From Phocaeicola sp. (GTDB taxonomy: Bacteria; Bacteroidota; Bacteroidia; Bacteroidales; Bacteroidaceae), in contig JARIAN010000005.1 of the NCBI GenBank assembly GCA_029257865.1, forward strand, positions 1 to 40,502: a DNA stretch of 40,502 bases. Direction: 5' to 3'. A program made the translations under genes and the position numbers. Shown in pieces: positions 24,542 to 33,080 of this stretch. The notes below the pieces were generated by a model that was not told where the DNA came from, ran no database searches, and saw only the letters and a list, made by a program, of their open reading frames with translations. Numbering within the stretch: the stretch's first letter is position 1; each line of letters begins with the position of its first letter.

Positions 24542-26047
24542 TTATGAATTCAGTTTCAACATTTCTTCGATATGTTTGCGTGTATTGCTCAGTCTTGGAA
24601 CTTTATGCTGTCCGCCCAATTTCCCTTTTTGTTTCAGCCAATCGTGGAATAGTCCCGGTTTTGCAACGATGATTTCCAGTTCCTGCAAGGTAATGTTTTT
24701 ATGTCGTTTGGCTTCATAGTCGGAGTTGATTTCCTGCAATGTTTGGTCAAGAATATGCTGAAACTCTTCTAATGACTGTGGCATTACACTGAATTCTATG
24801 AGCCATTGGTGTCTGCATTTGGCATTTTTATCCATAAAGACAGGAGCAGCTGAATATTCCAGGACCTGTGCTCCGGTACATTCGCAAGCCTTTTTTAAAC
24901 CTTTCTCTGCATTGTCTACCATCAACTCCTCGCCAAAGGCATTGATAAAATGCTTGGTTCGTCCGGTAATTACAAACTTATATGGATTGGTACTTGAGAA
25001 TTTTACGGTATCTCCCAAGATATATCTCCAAAGGCCGCATGAAGTAGAGATGAGCATTGCATAGTTCTTTCCAGTCTCTACTCCTTCAAGCGGAACAACT
25101 GTTGGATTAGGTGTATCAAATTCATCCAATGGGATAAACTCGTAGAATACGTCATAGTCTGTCATCAGCAACATCGAAGGGTCGTTCAGGTCGTTTTGGA
25201 TACCGAAGAATCCTTCGCTAGCATTATACGTTTCCATGTAGTGCATTTTATCTGATTGGATAATAGACTTATATTGTTCACGGTAAGGAGTAAAACTGAC
25301 TCCTCCGTGGAAGAATACTTCCAGGTTAGGCCATATTTCGTTCAAGTGGGTGGCACCGGTTTTTTCAAGGATTCTTTTTATGACAGCCAGCATCCAGGAA
25401 GGAACACCCGAAAGGTTGGTTACATTTTGATGGATGGTAGTATCGGCAATGCGTTCCACTTTCTCTTCAAACTCACTTAGCAGGGCGATTTCCTTGCTTG
25501 GCACTCGGATGAAGTTGACCAGCGGATTGATATTCTGGATGAGGATAGCTGACAAGTCGCCTACCAGACTGTCCTTCAGATTGTAGTTCGAGCTATGACT
25601 GCCTCCAAGAATCAATCCTTTTCCAGAGAAGAAGCGGCTTTGAGGATTCTGTTGCAGGTAGAGTGACACTACATCTTTTCCACCTTGATAATGAATATGT
25701 TGTAAACCATCGGCACTGACTGGTATAAATTTGCTTTTGTCGTTGGTAGTACCCGAAGACTTGGCATACCATTTCACTTTCCCCGGCCATAATACATCTG
25801 CTTCACCGTGGCGCATACGGTCAACATGTCCTTTGATGTCATCATAAGTCTGGACCGGAACCCTTCTGAAGTCTTCGTATGAGTGCATATTCCGGTAGTT
25901 GTATTTTTTGCCCCATTCAGTAGAGGCAGCTTTGGTAATCAGTTTATGAAGTATTTTATCCTGCATTTCCGCAGCCTTTGTAGTATTTTGTTCTAATTGA
26001 TACTGGCGAGCGGCAAATACTTTTCCAATCAACTTGGTTTCGTTCAT
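24542..26047 (-). CDS. GH3 auxin-responsive promoter family (acyl-adenylating) protein
   Basis: 501 residues, matching the bacterial GH3 family. Plant members join amino acids to jasmonate or auxin through an acyl-adenylate. The ATP-binding motif is SSGTT at 97-101, with downstream NASEGFFG and the STSCGLWRYILGDTVKF stretch. The bacterial substrate is unknown. It starts an operon with the Ig-like lipoprotein and DUF3108 gene. On the minus strand TAACTTTG (26087-26080) is a fitting -7 element 33 bases before the ATG. Confidence 0.9.
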   Translation of the reverse strand: MNETKLIGKVFAARQYQLEQNTTKAAEMQDKILHKLITKAASTEWGKKYNYRNMHSYEDFRRVPVQTYDDIKGHVDRMRHGEADVLWPGKVKWYAKSSGTTNDKSKFIPVSADGLQHIHYQGGKDVVSLYLQQNPQSRFFSGKGLILGGSHSSNYNLKDSLVGDLSAILIQNINPLVNFIRVPSKEIALLSEFEEKVERIADTTIHQNVTNLSGVPSWMLAVIKRILEKTGATHLNEIWPNLEVFFHGGVSFTPYREQYKSIIQSDKMHYMETYNASEGFFGIQNDLNDPSMLLMTDYDVFYEFIPLDEFDTPNPTVVPLEGVETGKNYAMLISTSCGLWRYILGDTVKFSSTNPYKFVITGRTKHFINAFGEELMVDNAEKGLKKACECTGAQVLEYSAAPVFMDKNAKCRHQWLIEFSVMPQSLEEFQHILDQTLQEINSDYEAKRHKNITLQELEIIVAKPGLFHDWLKQKGKLGGQHKVPRLSNTRKHIEEMLKLNS

Positions 26048-26079
26048 CTTTTTTCCTTTTTGAGATTTTTGTAAAGATA

Positions 26080-26087
26080 CAAAGTTA
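26080..26087 (-). promoter_or_regulatory. Candidate promoter -7 element of the GH3-family operon
   Basis: TAACTTTG on the minus strand matches TAnnTTTG. No clean TTTG is found 19-21 bases further up. Confidence 0.5.
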
Positions 26088-26187
26088 GCTGAAATCAGCG
26101 TTAGGTAGTTACTTTTTTTCCTCTAAATCGCAAAACTACATTTTTTTCTTATAACTTTACCAATATATCGATAGAAAAGAATAGTCT

Positions 26188-27195
26188 ATGAGAATTGGTA
26201 TTTTAACATCGGGTGGAGATTGCCCTGGTATAAACGCTACGATAAGAGGTGTGTGTAAAACAGCCATCAGCCATTATGGGATGGAAGTATTTGGTATTCA
26301 CAGTGGTTTTCGAGGATTATTGGATGATGAAATCGAACCGCTCACAGAGTCTTCGCTTACAGGGTTGCTGAATATGGGTGGAACTATTTTGGGGACCTCT
26401 CGTGAGAAGCCTTTTAAGAAAAGGGTGACTGATTCGGAAGACAAACCTGCCCGTATGCTTCGCAACATCAACAAATATGGCTTGGATTGTATTGTCTGCA
26501 TTGGAGGCAATGGAACGCAAAAGACCGCTGCAAAACTTGCTGCTGCGGGAGTGAATGTAGTGACTGTGCCTAAGACGATTGATAATGATGTCTGGGGGAC
26601 AGATATTTCGTTTGGATTTGATTCTGCTGTCAGTATTGCAACCGATGCGATAGACCGCCTTCATTCTACAGCTAGTTCGCACCAACGGGTGATGGTGATA
26701 GAAGTGATGGGGCATAAGGCTGGCTGGATTGCCCTATATTCTGGAATGGCAGGAGGGGGAGATATCATTCTGCTTCCTGAACTCCCGTTTGATATTCATC
26801 GTATTGGTGATACGATTATAAGTCGCTTGAAGAAAGGAAAGCCTTACTCTATTGTAGTGGTAGCCGAAGGTATTCCTACATTGAATGGGAAAAAAGCCGC
26901 TCAGTATATTGCAGAGGAGATAGAATATGAAACCGGTTTCGAAACTCGCGAGACTGTTTTAGGATATATTCAGCGTGGAGGAAGTCCTACTGCATTCGAC
27001 CGTAATCTTGCAACTCGCATGGGAGGTCATGCTACAGAATTGGCAGCTGCCGGTATGTTTGGACGAATGGTATCTCTTCGTGGAGATGAAATAACTTCTG
27101 TGCCTTTGGAAGAGGTAGCAGGAAAACTGAAAGTGGTGACAGAAGATCATGACCTGATTATTCAGGGGAAACGTATGGGAGTATGTTTTGGCTGA
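26188..27195 (+). CDS. pfkA: 6-phosphofructokinase, phosphate donor uncertain
   Basis: 335 residues of the PfkA family, which phosphorylates fructose 6-phosphate at C1. N-terminal LTSGGDCPGINA binds nucleotide or pyrophosphate, and TIDND at 130-134 carries the catalytic Asp. Two features are unusual: GGNGT at 106-110 in place of GGDGS, and Lys before TIDND (PKTIDND at 128-134), where ATP-using enzymes have Gly. Lys at that place is a mark of pyrophosphate-using and intermediate clades, while Gly in GGNGT suits ATP. Substrate motifs VMGHKAGWIA and GYIQRGGSPTAFDR are intact. The donor must be tested. A weak TAACTTTA lies at 26153-26160. Confidence 0.9.
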   Translation: MRIGILTSGGDCPGINATIRGVCKTAISHYGMEVFGIHSGFRGLLDDEIEPLTESSLTGLLNMGGTILGTSREKPFKKRVTDSEDKPARMLRNINKYGLDCIVCIGGNGTQKTAAKLAAAGVNVVTVPKTIDNDVWGTDISFGFDSAVSIATDAIDRLHSTASSHQRVMVIEVMGHKAGWIALYSGMAGGGDIILLPELPFDIHRIGDTIISRLKKGKPYSIVVVAEGIPTLNGKKAAQYIAEEIEYETGFETRETVLGYIQRGGSPTAFDRNLATRMGGHATELAAAGMFGRMVSLRGDEITSVPLEEVAGKLKVVTEDHDLIIQGKRMGVCFG

Positions 27196-27209
27196 TACCA
27201 GCGAAATGA

Positions 27210-27274
27210 TAAAAAGACCAAAGCCGTTTTAGAACTATCTGACAAGATGGCTAAAACGGCTTTGGTCTTTTTAT
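27210..27274. terminator. Strong bidirectional terminator
   Basis: AAAAAGACCAAAGCCGTTTTA and its exact complement form a 21-bp stem around about 20 bases, with A before and T after it. It serves pfkA on the plus strand and could also serve rnc, which stops at 27327. Confidence 0.92.
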
Positions 27275-27326
27275 AAGTCAGTGTTGACTTTTGATACCTT
27301 TATCTAGATAAAAAACGAGAGAAACC

Positions 27327-28271
27327 TTATGCCTCTTTTCGAGGTTCACATTCATTGAATGCAGCTTCTTCAGCTTCTGCAATGATGCGTCGGTCCTTTT
27401 CGGGGCGTTCGTTTGTTTGCTCTGCCTGTATTTCAGAAGTTGTAGCTATGGTGTTTACCGTTTTTTCTTCTGTCTTAGAGGCTTCGCAAGCTACATTTTC
27501 TCTAGCTGCTTTTGCTGCAAAGATGGCATCAATAAATTGAGCGTCATTTTTGATTTTGTTCAGAGTTTCGTGAGCAGCCTCTTGTTGTGATTCTTTTTTG
27601 GAATATCCTTTTCCTTTTCCCGACTGGATATTTTCTACCGTTACGGTAGTTTCAAAAATCGGATTTTGGTTCTCATCGGTTTCTTGTCCAGTCAAGTCAA
27701 AAATCACTTCAAATTTATTCTTTTGACTCCATTCTATCAGTTTGGATTTGAAGTTGACTTCTTTGCGTGAAATCTTTTCCAGATTCAGATATTGGTTGAT
27801 GATTCGTTCCTCCATAAAGATTCGGCAAGTTTCATATCCTCTGTCTAGATAAATTGCTCCAATCAGGGCTTCAAAAGCATTGCCACACATATAGCTGTTG
27901 TGTGAAGACTGTTTGGTGGTATATTTAATCAACTTGTCCAGTCCTATTTTCACAGCCACATGGTTGAGCGTATCTCTTTGTACTATTTTAGAGCGAGTAT
28001 TGGTCAGGAATCCTTCCTTTTTCCCTTCAAATTTCTTGTAGACTATGTCTGCCACTACTGCATCCAAGATAGCATCTCCCAGGAATTCCAGTCTTTCATT
28101 ATTCATCAGTTTTCCTTTTTTAGATTTGACTGATGACGATTTATGCAGTAGTGCCTGCTGATAGATTTCAATGTTTCTAGGATAGAAACCAAGTATTCTG
28201 TAAAAACAAAGATAAGGCTCCTTATCCTTGCGGAAGAGGAGTCTTATCTTATCTGTTATATTGCTAAACAC
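27327..28271 (-). CDS. rnc: Ribonuclease III
   Basis: 314 residues. It cuts double-stranded RNA, including ribosomal precursors. The signature NERLEFLGDAILD at 58-70 carries the metal-binding E62 and D66, and E134 lies in NAFEALIGAIYLD. The double-stranded RNA-binding domain spans about 173-243 (GKGKGYSKKESQQEAAHETL). After it comes a 65-residue acidic, low-complexity tail rich in Glu, Ala and Thr that is absent in most relatives such as E. coli Rnc. It starts 3 bases after fabF in the acpP-fabF-rnc operon. Confidence 0.96.
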   Translation of the reverse strand: MFSNITDKIRLLFRKDKEPYLCFYRILGFYPRNIEIYQQALLHKSSSVKSKKGKLMNNERLEFLGDAILDAVVADIVYKKFEGKKEGFLTNTRSKIVQRDTLNHVAVKIGLDKLIKYTTKQSSHNSYMCGNAFEALIGAIYLDRGYETCRIFMEERIINQYLNLEKISRKEVNFKSKLIEWSQKNKFEVIFDLTGQETDENQNPIFETTVTVENIQSGKGKGYSKKESQQEAAHETLNKIKNDAQFIDAIFAAKAARENVACEASKTEEKTVNTIATTSEIQAEQTNERPEKDRRIIAEAEEAAFNECEPRKEA

Positions 28272-28274
28272 AGT

Positions 28275-29540
28275 TTATTCAGTGTATTTTTTAACGATTA
28301 CACATGCATTGTGTCCGCCGAATCCAAAAGTATTGCTCAATGCAGCACGTACAGTACGTTTCTGTGCCTTATTGAAAGTGAAGTTCAGGTTATAGTCGAT
28401 GTTTTCATCGTTATCCCCTTCTTCGTGGTTGATAGTCGGAGGAACAATGTCATTCTTTACTGACAAAGTGCTGACAATAGCTTCTACCGCTCCAGTAGCA
28501 CCCAGCAGGTGACCTGTCATAGACTTGGTAGAGCTGATGTTCAGTTTGTAGGCATGTTCGCCAAAGACTTCTTTGATAGCTTTCACTTCAGAGATGTCTC
28601 CTACCGGAGTAGAAGTTCCATGCACATTGATATAGTCAATATCTTCCGGTGACATGTTTGCGTCTTCCAAGGCATTTTCCATAACCAGTTTCGCACCCAG
28701 GCCTTCAGGATGAGAAGCTGTCAGATGGTAAGCATCGGCAGAAGCACCTGTTCCGGCCAGTTCGGCATAAATCTTAGCGCCACGGGCTTTAGCGTGTTCC
28801 AGTTCTTCAAGAATCAGACATCCGGCTCCTTCTCCCATGATGAAACCGTCACGGCTTGCGCTAAATGGACGTGAAGCGTGAGTGGGGTCGTCATTTCTGG
28901 TTGAAAGTGCATGCATGGCATTAAAACCACCTACACCAGCAGGGAAGATAGCAGCTTCAGCTCCACCGGTCACGATAACATTAGCCTTACCCAGACGGAT
29001 ATGGTTGAATGCGTCAGCGATAGCGTTTGAAGCAGAAGCACATGCAGAAGTTGTGGTGAAGTTAGGTCCATGGAAGCCATACATCATAGAAACCTGTCCA
29101 GATGCGATGTCGGCAATCATTTTAGGGATGAAGAATGGGTTGAACTTGGGACCTATATTGTCTTTAGTCTTTTCATATCCTGCTACTTCTTCTTCAAAAG
29201 TATGGATACCGCCGATACCAACACCCAGAATGACTCCGATTTTATTCAAGTCTTCTTTTTCCACATCAAGGCCAGAATCAGTTACAGCTTCTTTAGCAGC
29301 GACAACAGCATACTGAGTGTAGAGGTCCATTTTGCGGACATCCTTGCGGTCGATGAAGTCGGCTGCATTGAAGTTTTTCACTTCACAAGCAAACTGAGTC
29401 TTAAACTTCGATGCATCAAAATGAGTAATAGGTCCCGCTCCACTGACACCGGCAAGCAGGTTGTTCCAGAATTCTGGAACTGTATTTCCTACCGGAGTTA
29501 GTGCACCAAGACCTGTTACTACTACTCTCTTTAATTCCAT
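28275..29540 (-). CDS. fabF: Beta-ketoacyl-ACP synthase II
   Basis: 421 residues. It condenses malonyl-ACP with growing acyl-ACP in fatty-acid synthesis. Catalytic C167 in TTSACASASNAI, H307 in NVHGTSTPVGD, K339 and H344 in KSMTGHLLGATG make the full Cys-His-His set. FGFGGHNA near the end closes the active site. It follows acpP by 9 bases in the same operon. Confidence 0.97.
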   Translation of the reverse strand: MELKRVVVTGLGALTPVGNTVPEFWNNLLAGVSGAGPITHFDASKFKTQFACEVKNFNAADFIDRKDVRKMDLYTQYAVVAAKEAVTDSGLDVEKEDLNKIGVILGVGIGGIHTFEEEVAGYEKTKDNIGPKFNPFFIPKMIADIASGQVSMMYGFHGPNFTTTSACASASNAIADAFNHIRLGKANVIVTGGAEAAIFPAGVGGFNAMHALSTRNDDPTHASRPFSASRDGFIMGEGAGCLILEELEHAKARGAKIYAELAGTGASADAYHLTASHPEGLGAKLVMENALEDANMSPEDIDYINVHGTSTPVGDISEVKAIKEVFGEHAYKLNISSTKSMTGHLLGATGAVEAIVSTLSVKNDIVPPTINHEEGDNDENIDYNLNFTFNKAQKRTVRAALSNTFGFGGHNACVIVKKYTE

Positions 29541-29549
29541 AGGGGAATA

Positions 29550-29786
29550 TTATTTTGCGTTAGCTTCGATGTAAGAGATAGCGTCACCTACAGTCTGGAT
29601 CTTTTCTGCTTGATCATCTGGAATAGAGATTCCGAATTCTTTTTCGAATTCCATGATCAGTTCTACAGTATCCAAAGAGTCTGCACCTAGGTCGTTAGTG
29701 AAGCTAGCAGCAGTTGTTACTTCTGATTCTTCAACACCTAATTTGTCAACGATAATCTTCTGTACTTTTGATGCAATTTCAGACAT
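29550..29786 (-). CDS. acpP: Acyl carrier protein
   Basis: 78 residues, small and acidic. The attachment site for 4'-phosphopantetheine is S37 in [12 protein letters not shown]. It carries acyl chains for fatty-acid and lipid A synthesis. It is the first gene of acpP-fabF-rnc, and its promoter is at 29840-29871. Confidence 0.98.
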   Translation of the reverse strand: MSEIASKVQKIIVDKLGVEESEVTTAASFTNDLGADSLDTVELIMEFEKEFGISIPDDQAEKIQTVGDAISYIEANAK

Positions 29787-29839
29787 AATTTTCTTGTTTT
29801 AAGTTTATAAATAGAAATAATTTATTTTATTTTTCGCTG

Positions 29840-29871
29840 CAAAGGAATAAATATTTATTGTTCTATACAAA
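29840..29871 (-). promoter_or_regulatory. acpP operon promoter
   Basis: On the minus strand TTTG (29871-29868) and TTCCTTTG (29847-29840) are 20 bases apart. The second differs from TAnnTTTG by one base. Confidence 0.65.
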
Positions 29872-30011
29872 TATTCGGGCAAATAATTGCAGTTTGGTTG
29901 CACATTTTTATACCTTTTGTGCATAGATTGGCTACCTAGAAGTATTTTAGCCTGCTTAAAATAGGATAGGTGTCCATCTTGCAGCCTTATACTTTTAATA
30001 TAGTTTGTGGG

Positions 30012-31022
30012 TTATTCTTTCCGGAGATGGTAGTCACCTCTCAGTTGTTCAAATAGTTTCGGATTGGCGCGGAGCGTATCATAATCATTGTGTGGATTAT
30101 ACATTTGCAACTGGCGGATGTTTTCATCTTTATCGTATGTTATGTGTGGCTCTTCCGGAGCGGAAATATGGAAAGTCATCTTTTTCCCGAAGAAACGGCA
30201 GAACGATTCCAAAGTCATACGTGTAGCATTGGCTTTACCATCTGATGAATATCCGGCGATGTGAGGTGTGCCGATAAATACTTTATCAAGCAGTTCTAGA
30301 TTGATATTCGGTTCGTTCTCCCATACATCAATGACTGCACCCGAAATCAGATTCTTGTCAATAGCTTCTAGTACAGCTTCCGTTTCAAACACTTCACCTC
30401 TGGAAGTGTTGATGACATAAGGCTTCTTTTTCAGTGTTTGGAAAAAGTCATGGTTAGCCAAATGGTATGTGGTATATTTCCCTTCCCGGTCCAATGGGGT
30501 ATGGAAGGTGATGATGTCACATTCCTGTGCCAATGTTTCAAGGCTGGTAAATCCCAGTTCTCCTCTGTCGGCTCTTGGAGGATCATTCAGCAGTACTCTC
30601 ATTCCCAGCTTTCCGGCCATGCTCAAGATGTGGCTTCCCACATGTCCCACTCCCACGATTCCCAAGCAGCATTTCTTCAGGTCCATTCCTTTTTCCTTTT
30701 GCAGTAAGAGCAGTATAGAGTGTAGATATTGCTCCACCGCACCGGCATTGCATCCGGGGCAGTTGCTCCATGTGATTCCGGCTTTCCGGCAATATTCGGT
30801 GTCGATGTGGTCAAAGCCGATGGTGGCTGTGCCGATAAACTTCACTTTGCTGCCTTCCAGCAGTTTTCGGTTGCAGATGGTTCTGGTTCTTGTGATCAGA
30901 GCATCTGCATCTTTTACAATTTCCGGAGTAAACTCTTTTCCCGGCAGATAGATAACCTCATCGGCCAGTTCTGCCATGGCTTCCCTTATGTAAGGTATTT
31001 TGTTATCAATTACTACTTTCAT
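30012..31022 (-). CDS. pdxB: 4-phosphoerythronate dehydrogenase
   Basis: 336 residues of the D-2-hydroxyacid dehydrogenase family, second step of pyridoxal 5'-phosphate synthesis. The NAD-binding loop is GVGHVGS at 124-130. Catalytic Arg208 (NTSRGE), Glu237 (WENEP) and His254 (TPHIAGYS) are all present. The C-terminal dimerisation part contains the PdxB-like FHISAPEEPHI stretch. It stands alone on the minus strand, 225 bases downstream of the acpP operon start and divergent from glf. Confidence 0.93.
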   Translation of the reverse strand: MKVVIDNKIPYIREAMAELADEVIYLPGKEFTPEIVKDADALITRTRTICNRKLLEGSKVKFIGTATIGFDHIDTEYCRKAGITWSNCPGCNAGAVEQYLHSILLLLQKEKGMDLKKCCLGIVGVGHVGSHILSMAGKLGMRVLLNDPPRADRGELGFTSLETLAQECDIITFHTPLDREGKYTTYHLANHDFFQTLKKKPYVINTSRGEVFETEAVLEAIDKNLISGAVIDVWENEPNINLELLDKVFIGTPHIAGYSSDGKANATRMTLESFCRFFGKKMTFHISAPEEPHITYDKDENIRQLQMYNPHNDYDTLRANPKLFEQLRGDYHLRKE

Positions 31023-31094
31023 GTTTTTCTCTTTCTCTAAAGTGTACGCAAAGATATTATTTTTTTGTTTATGATGAAGTCAATGGAAATAATT

Positions 31095-31118
31095 GTTTAC
31101 TTTTGTCAAGAAGTAAAC
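31095..31118 (+). promoter_or_regulatory. glf promoter with overlapping inverted repeat
   Basis: TACTTTTG (31098-31105) matches TAnnTTTG. It sits within a perfect 8-bp inverted repeat, GTTTACTT and AAGTAAAC, with 8 bases between. Overlap with the -7 element suggests an operator, though a hairpin in the leader is also possible. No TTTG at the standard distance upstream. Confidence 0.5.
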
Positions 31119-31151
31119 ATCTCCTTATATAATCATAAAACATAAATTGTG

Positions 31152-32258
31152 ATGAAAAAATATGACTATCTGATTGTTGGAGCCGGATTATTCGGCTCTG
31201 TTTTTGCTCATGAAGCAAAGCGTATGGGAAAAAGTTGTCTGGTAGTAGATAAGCGGATTCATCGGGGTGGAAATATTTATTGTGAAGATATTGGCGGTAT
31301 CCATGTGCATAAATATGGGGCTCATATTTTTCATACAGACAATAAGGAGGTGTGGGATTATGTTAATGCACTGGTCCCTTTTAACCGATATACTAATTCT
31401 CCGATAGCTTACTATAAGGGAGAACTTTATAATTTACCTTTCAACATGAATACCTTTTACCGGCTTTGGGGGGTAAAGACTCCAGCTGAGGCGCGGGCGA
31501 AAATCAATGAGCAGCGTAATGAATATGCCGGCATTGCAGAACCTGCCAATCTGGAAGAGCAGGCATTGAAGCTGTGCGGAAGAGATATTTATGAGCGTCT
31601 GATAAAAGGATATACAGAAAAGCAGTGGGGACGTGCTGCCACAGAGTTGCCCCCCTTTATCATCAAGCGCATTCCTTTTCGCTTCGTGTTTGATAATAAC
31701 TATTTCAACGATGCCTATCAAGGTATTCCTATCGGTGGATATAACAAGTTGATAGACAAACTCCTTGAAGGAATAGAAGTTCGTCTGAATACTAATTATT
31801 TTGAGCATCGGGATGAACTTGATGGTATGGCCGAGAATATTCTGTTTACAGGGTGTATTGATGAGTTTTATGATTACCAGTGTGGTCATTTGGAGTATCG
31901 TAGTCTTCGTTTTGAACAGAAGTGTTTGGATGAAGAAGATTTCCAAGGGAATGCGGTGGTGAATTATACAGAGTGTGAAGTTCCGTATACCCGTATTATC
32001 GAGCATAAGCATTTTGAGTTTGGTCGGCAGTCCACCACAGTGATTACTTATGAGTATCCGGATGATTATGCGCTGGGGAAAGAACCTTATTATCCTATTA
32101 ATGATGCTCGTAATTCGGCAATGTTTGCTCAATACCAGAAGTTGGCAATGAAGGAGGAAAATGTGCTCTTTGGCGGCCGGTTGGCAGGATATACCTATGC
32201 GGATATGGATGATACAGTGGCAGCGGCATTGGCTTTGAGCAAAAAGGTTTTGGGGTAA
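31152..32258 (+). CDS. glf: UDP-galactopyranose mutase
   Basis: 368 residues. It converts UDP-galactopyranose to UDP-galactofuranose using reduced FAD. The FAD-binding loop GAGLFG is at 10-15, followed by the acidic end of strand 2 (VVDKR) and RGGNIY. GYTEKQWGRAATELP and RIPFRF carry family-conserved residues near the active site, and the C-terminal GRLAGYTYADMDD binds FAD. An in-frame GTG at 31149 is rejected for the ATG at 31152. It opens the surface-polysaccharide gene cluster and shows that galactofuranose is made. Confidence 0.96.
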   Translation: MKKYDYLIVGAGLFGSVFAHEAKRMGKSCLVVDKRIHRGGNIYCEDIGGIHVHKYGAHIFHTDNKEVWDYVNALVPFNRYTNSPIAYYKGELYNLPFNMNTFYRLWGVKTPAEARAKINEQRNEYAGIAEPANLEEQALKLCGRDIYERLIKGYTEKQWGRAATELPPFIIKRIPFRFVFDNNYFNDAYQGIPIGGYNKLIDKLLEGIEVRLNTNYFEHRDELDGMAENILFTGCIDEFYDYQCGHLEYRSLRFEQKCLDEEDFQGNAVVNYTECEVPYTRIIEHKHFEFGRQSTTVITYEYPDDYALGKEPYYPINDARNSAMFAQYQKLAMKEENVLFGGRLAGYTYADMDDTVAAALALSKKVLG

Positions 32259-32318
32259 TCCCATTCATGAGGTTTTACGATTAATAAGGTATTATTGTGA
32301 GTTTTCTGTATAAACATT

Positions 32319-32326
32319 TAACTTTG
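32319..32326 (+). promoter_or_regulatory. Candidate promoter -7 element, glycosyltransferase operon
   Basis: TAACTTTG matches TAnnTTTG and lies 27 bases before the ATG at 32354. The -33 element is not clear. Confidence 0.5.
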
Positions 32327-32353
32327 CATTTGTCATAACTAATTAGAAATTAT

Positions 32354-33070
32354 ATGAAAAGTCTTCATATCATTACTCCGGTCAAGAATTCTATTGATTT
32401 TACTCTAGAAACGATAGAGGCCGTCTTGAAGTCGGAGTTGAAAGTTCCTTTTACTTATACAGTCTATAATGATTTCAGCACACCAGAGAACACCAGACGC
32501 TTGGAAGAGGCGGCTCATAAATATCATTTTGAATTGGTGAATTTGGCTGATATTACCACACATCCTTCTCCAAATTATCTTCTAGTTTTGCAGAAGTCAC
32601 AGCAACGGGCTATAGCCGAAGATGCCGGACTGCTGATAGTAGAATCGGATGTGGTAGTAAAGAAAGATACGTTGCAGCGCCTTTTCGACGGTGCTCTTTC
32701 AAATCCGAAGTGTGCGATAGCTGCAGCCGTGACGGCTGATGAGAAAGGAGAAATCAATTATCCGTATCTTCATGTGAAAGGGAAAGAAGGGCAGGTCTAT
32801 GCAGAAAAGAAACATTGTAGTTTCTGCTGCTCGTTGCTTACTCCGGAATTCTTGAGAGAATTTGATTTTCAGCAACTGGATGCTAGCAAAAACTGGTTTG
32901 ATGTCACCATTTCTCATGAAGCCTTGAATGTTGGGTTCAAGAATTATGTGTTTGCCAATCTGCTGGTATGGCACCGTCCTCACGGAAGTCGCCCGTGGAA
33001 GCAGTTGAAATATAAAAACCCGCTGAAATATTATTGGCTGAAATTTACCAAAGGATTAGATAAAATTTAA
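32354..33070 (+). CDS. Glycosyltransferase family 2-like protein
   Basis: 238 residues, a GT-A fold. N-terminal LHIITPVKNSIDFTLETIEA is the nucleotide-sugar binding start, YNDFSTPENTRR stands in for the usual DDGSTD, and LLIVESDVVVKKD is the likely metal-binding DxD-like site. It is shorter than typical members and has a basic C-terminus that may contact the membrane. Sugar and acceptor are unknown. It is followed 10 bases later by the WaaP-like kinase. Confidence 0.85.
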   Translation: MKSLHIITPVKNSIDFTLETIEAVLKSELKVPFTYTVYNDFSTPENTRRLEEAAHKYHFELVNLADITTHPSPNYLLVLQKSQQRAIAEDAGLLIVESDVVVKKDTLQRLFDGALSNPKCAIAAAVTADEKGEINYPYLHVKGKEGQVYAEKKHCSFCCSLLTPEFLREFDFQQLDASKNWFDVTISHEALNVGFKNYVFANLLVWHRPHGSRPWKQLKYKNPLKYYWLKFTKGLDKI

Positions 33071-33080
33071 ATTTTACTGC

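Noticed and set aside
31434-32264. Long minus-strand frame of 276 codons opposite glf
   Set aside because: glf motifs are complete on the plus strand; the opposite frame is Ile/Cys/His-rich without domain likeness.
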